NCBI RefSeq assembly: GCF_002959965.1
Contig: NZ_PREV01000026.1
Coordinates: 2,517,424-2,581,423 of the forward strand
Length of the DNA: 64,000 nt
Direction: 5' to 3'
DNA from: Microbulbifer pacificus
GTDB taxonomy: Bacteria; Pseudomonadota; Gammaproteobacteria; Pseudomonadales; Cellvibrionaceae
Part shown: positions 61,800 through 64,000 of the stretch, in pieces
Numbering within the stretch: the first letter of the stretch is position 1
Layout of the letters: every line of letters begins with the position of its first letter
The notes under the pieces: generated by a model
What the model was told of the DNA's origin: nothing
Seen by the model: only the letters and a program-made list of their open reading frames with translations
Database searches by the model: none
Made by a program: the position numbers and the translations under genes

Positions 61800-62720
61800 A
61801 TGGCCATCGATCCCTCGCTGTATCCATCTCTAGTGTGGTTTGTGCGTATCGCGCGTCACAGCAGCATTACCAAGGCGGCAGAGGAGGGGGAGGTATCCCG
61901 CGCAGCCCTGTCGCAGCACCTGAAATCGCTGGAACAGCAGCTGAATGTGCGGCTGCTGAATCGCAGTACGCGCAGCATGTCGCTGACCGAAGATGGGCAG
62001 CGCCTGTTTGATGTTCTTGCCCCGGCCATTGAATCGGTTGACCGGGCAGTCTCTGGGGTGGGGGAATCGCAGGCAGAGCCGTCCGGGGTAATACGGATCA
62101 ATACATCGAGAGTGGCAGCCAGGGTATTGCTGGAGCCAAAGATGGAAACCTTCCTGGCGCGCTACCCGAAATTAAAGTTGGAATTGGTTATGGATGATGG
62201 CCTTTCCAATATCATTTCCAGTGGCATGGACGTCGGCATTCGCCTGGGGGAAAGTCTGGCTGAACATATGGTGGCTGTACCGGTGACACCGCCGATGTCG
62301 ATGGCGATCGTCGGCTCCCCGGAATATTTCGCCAAGCACGGCACGCCGGAAACACCCGATGACCTGCTGCAGCACAACTGCCTCGCCTTTCGGTTTACCT
62401 CCAGTGGCATCATCGACCGCTGGTCCTTCACATCGCCGGATGCTGACAGGCGCACCCTGGTATTCGAGCCGAAGGGCAACGGGGTATTCAATGATGACGA
62501 AAGTATGCTGCGCGCTGCGCTTAATGGTGTGGGTGTGATAAAGCACCTGGATCTGTGCGTACAGCAGTATCTTGATGATGGCTCGCTGGTGAGGGTGTTG
62601 CAGAGCTGGTGCCAGCCTTTTCCGGGGTTCTTTTTGTATGTGCCTTCGCGAGCGCAGATGCCGACAAAGATACGAGCGTTGATTGATTTTTTGGTCGAGC
62701 AGCGCGAGGAATGGGCGTAG
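61800..62720 (+). CDS. LysR-family transcriptional regulator
   Basis: A 306-residue LysR regulator: winged helix at 1-65 (SLVWFVRIARHSSITKAAEE, VSRAALSQHLKSLEQQLNVR, LLNRSTRSMSLTEDG) and a periplasmic-binding-protein-like effector domain (SGVIRINTSRVAARVLLEP, LELVMDDGLSNIISSGMDVG, IRLGESLAEHMVAVP). The type resembles CrgA-like group members (LNRSTRSMSLTEDGQRLF). Divergent from the two hydrolase genes, it very probably controls them. The effector is unknown. Confidence 0.92.
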   Translation: MAIDPSLYPSLVWFVRIARHSSITKAAEEGEVSRAALSQHLKSLEQQLNVRLLNRSTRSMSLTEDGQRLFDVLAPAIESVDRAVSGVGESQAEPSGVIRINTSRVAARVLLEPKMETFLARYPKLKLELVMDDGLSNIISSGMDVGIRLGESLAEHMVAVPVTPPMSMAIVGSPEYFAKHGTPETPDDLLQHNCLAFRFTSSGIIDRWSFTSPDADRRTLVFEPKGNGVFNDDESMLRAALNGVGVIKHLDLCVQQYLDDGSLVRVLQSWCQPFPGFFLYVPSRAQMPTKIRALIDFLVEQREEWA

Positions 62721-62904
62721 GTAGCGGCGTAATTAGATGAGAACAGTACGCGCTAGATGTACCCGTGTTTGCACTACCCCAATATTAGAGGTGGCAGCTC
62801 AACTCACGTCGTCTCAGTCTTCCCTCTGGTCTTACCTGAACGCTCACATGTTCAATAGATTTGCCTGCGATGAAATGCGCGGCGAATTTCGCTAGAGGAT
62901 TCAG

Positions 62905-63903
62905 ATGGCCTCGGTTGAATTTACAATACTTGATGTCTGCCATGGGAATAGCACAATTATTCACTCTGCGAACAATGTCGTTATTGTAGGTGCTGCGCCT
63001 GGCAGTACAGTCCAGGGCGCGTTGGAGTCTCTGCAAATAGAAAAGATCGATAGTATTATCATCTCAAATGCTGATGCAGATCATGTCGCTGGTGTAGTGG
63101 CGCTTTTGATGGACGATGAGATTGAAGTTTCTAAGGTATATGTTAATAGTGACAGCGCTAAAAAAACTAAAATATGAGATGATTTTAGAAGTGCTCTAAA
63201 ATATGCAAGGCAAGCCAAGGGAACTAGAATCCAAGTTTCTATTAATGCTGATTTAGATAATTTTGTTTACCAGGATTTTGAGCTTTCTGTCTTGTCACCA
63301 TGCCCGGTTGATTGCGTAACCTGGCCGGGAACCGAGAGCATTTTAGGAAAAAATTTAGACGCTAACGAAATGTCAGTCGTTCTTAAGTTAATGCAAGATG
63401 GCGATAGTATCGCGTTGATTCCTGGAGATATGAGTTCCAGCTCTCTGGATTTTATAAAATCAGAAGGAAGCTGTATAAAATCAAAGATACTAGTCTTTCC
63501 GCATCATGGGGGCCTTCCTCATGCTGGAGATGCAGTGAATTTCGCGAAAGAACTTTGTGATCTTGTTGAACCGGAAATTGTACTTTTTTCAAATGGTAGG
63601 AATCGTCATTCAAATCCCAGAGTTGAAGTTTTAAATGGTATCAAAGCGTCAGTATGTACTGCTGGAGTAGCGTGTACGCAGCTATCGGAAGCTTGCTGTG
63701 TTGGAGAGGAATCACTAAGTGATCAGCATTTATCGGAATTATTGCCTAGTAAAGGCGGATCAAGGAAGCATAGCTGCTCTGGGTCGATAAGTATCAAATT
63801 AAAGGGTGCAGATACAGACGTATTATCTCCTTTCGAAAAGCAAGGAGAATATGTTAAAAATTTTCCTAAAAGGAAATGCCTTGTCTTAGAGAGTGAGGGA
63901 TAG
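62905..63903 (+). pseudogene. MBL-fold (ComEC/Rec2-type) hydrolase gene interrupted by an in-frame TGA
   Basis: The frame opening at ATG 62905 (AGAGGA upstream) stops at TGA 63175-63177 after 90 codons, yet the same frame goes on without another stop to 63903: KKTKI-stop-DDFRSALKYARQAK. The whole would be 332 residues. MBL parts are on both sides: VEFTILDVCHGNSTIIHSAN and ISNADADHVAG before, IPGDMS and FPHHGGLPHAGDA after. The first His of the metal site is replaced by Asn (SNADADH). TGA in place of TGG (Trp before Asp-Asp-Phe) would explain the break. Either a recent nonsense mutation, a sequencing error, or readthrough. Sequence here is clearly AT-richer than all earlier genes, as in imported DNA; such MBL proteins often sit in defence islands. 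Confidence 0.75.
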
Positions 63904-63970
63904 AATAAAAAATGTTGAGTAAATAACGGTGGCTTAGGAATCTTGGGACTGCTTGATTGGGAGTGTCAGA

Positions 63971-64000
63971 ATGACAGATGTTTTGTCTGCCGAGCAGCGA
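63971..64000 (+). CDS. Start of a gene resembling very-short-patch repair endonuclease, cut by the window edge
   Basis: Ten codons, MTDVLSAEQR, begin at an ATG with GGGAGTG about seven bases upstream and run off the right edge. The opening matches the typical N-terminus of Vsr proteins (M-x-DVLS/TPEQR followed by a basic region and SRIRGKDT-like motif). Only ten residues can be seen, so this is a tentative reading. If right, a DNA-cytosine methyltransferase gene may be nearby. Confidence 0.4.
   Translation, partial: MTDVLSAEQR

Noticed and set aside
62785..63036. An 83-codon minus-strand frame over the start of the MBL gene
   Set aside because: No ribosome site or family resemblance; it overlaps a plus-strand gene with clear MBL motifs.

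Overview
This 64 kb window is GC-rich chromosomal DNA from a gammaproteobacterium, most likely a marine polysaccharide degrader of the Cellvibrionales (Microbulbifer, Saccharophagus or Cellvibrio relatives). The evidence is four TonB-dependent outer-membrane receptors, several secreted or lipid-anchored carbohydrate-active enzymes (GH9, GH2, GH20, PL10), and poly-serine linkers between domains of a secreted protein, which are characteristic of that group. There are no rRNA or tRNA genes, CRISPR arrays or insertion sequences that I can see.

Layout. 0-2.2 kb: a cut-off hypothetical gene, corA and a host-attachment-family gene, all on minus. 2.2-8.6 kb: a plus-strand set behind a Fur-like and a Pho-like box (PhnD-like anchored binding protein, two-helix membrane protein, TonB receptor, Cys-type phosphatase lipoprotein), probably for capturing a phosphorylated ligand. 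8.8-12.7 kb: two hypothetical genes, the formaldehyde detoxification pair frmA-frmB and a Gly-rich lipoprotein. 13.1-28.4 kb: a glycan-use region with two large receptors, GH9, GH2, GH20 and an SMP-30 protein, with a LacI-type operator between the divergent GH9 and receptor genes. 28.5-34.7 kb: D-amino-acid catabolism (D-serine dehydratase-like enzyme, RpiR regulator, N-acyl-D-amino-acid deacylase, RidA, sodium symporter), broken by palindromic repeats. 34.8-39.5 kb: a dipeptidyl-peptidase IV and a secreted metallophosphatase. 39.6-45.5 kb: a divergent iron locus around a Fur-like box (cytochrome b561/EB_dh fusion and DUF1566 one way, siderophore-type receptor and PepSY reductase-like protein the other). 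45.6-50 kb: pectate lyase and a cyanide-insensitive bd oxidase operon led by a GbsR regulator. 50-56.3 kb: DUF1853, an RTX-like autotransporter with an OmpW-like partner, a methyltransferase and tapT. 56.3-62.7 kb: MBL hydrolase, DUF1254 protein, a guanidine-II riboswitch with the Gdx exporter, two paralogous hydrolases and a LysR regulator. 62.9-64 kb: the sequence turns AT-rich and holds an MBL-fold gene interrupted by an in-frame TGA, then the start of a gene that looks like a very-short-patch repair endonuclease; this looks like the edge of a genomic island.

The main threads are nutrient capture through TonB receptors (phosphorylated compounds, glycans, ferric chelates), periplasmic breakdown and reduction, and tight local regulation. 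The most notable non-coding items are the guanidine-II riboswitch, a 142-bp inverted-repeat element present twice, and two related composite hairpins whose inner cores are conserved while their outer arms differ.
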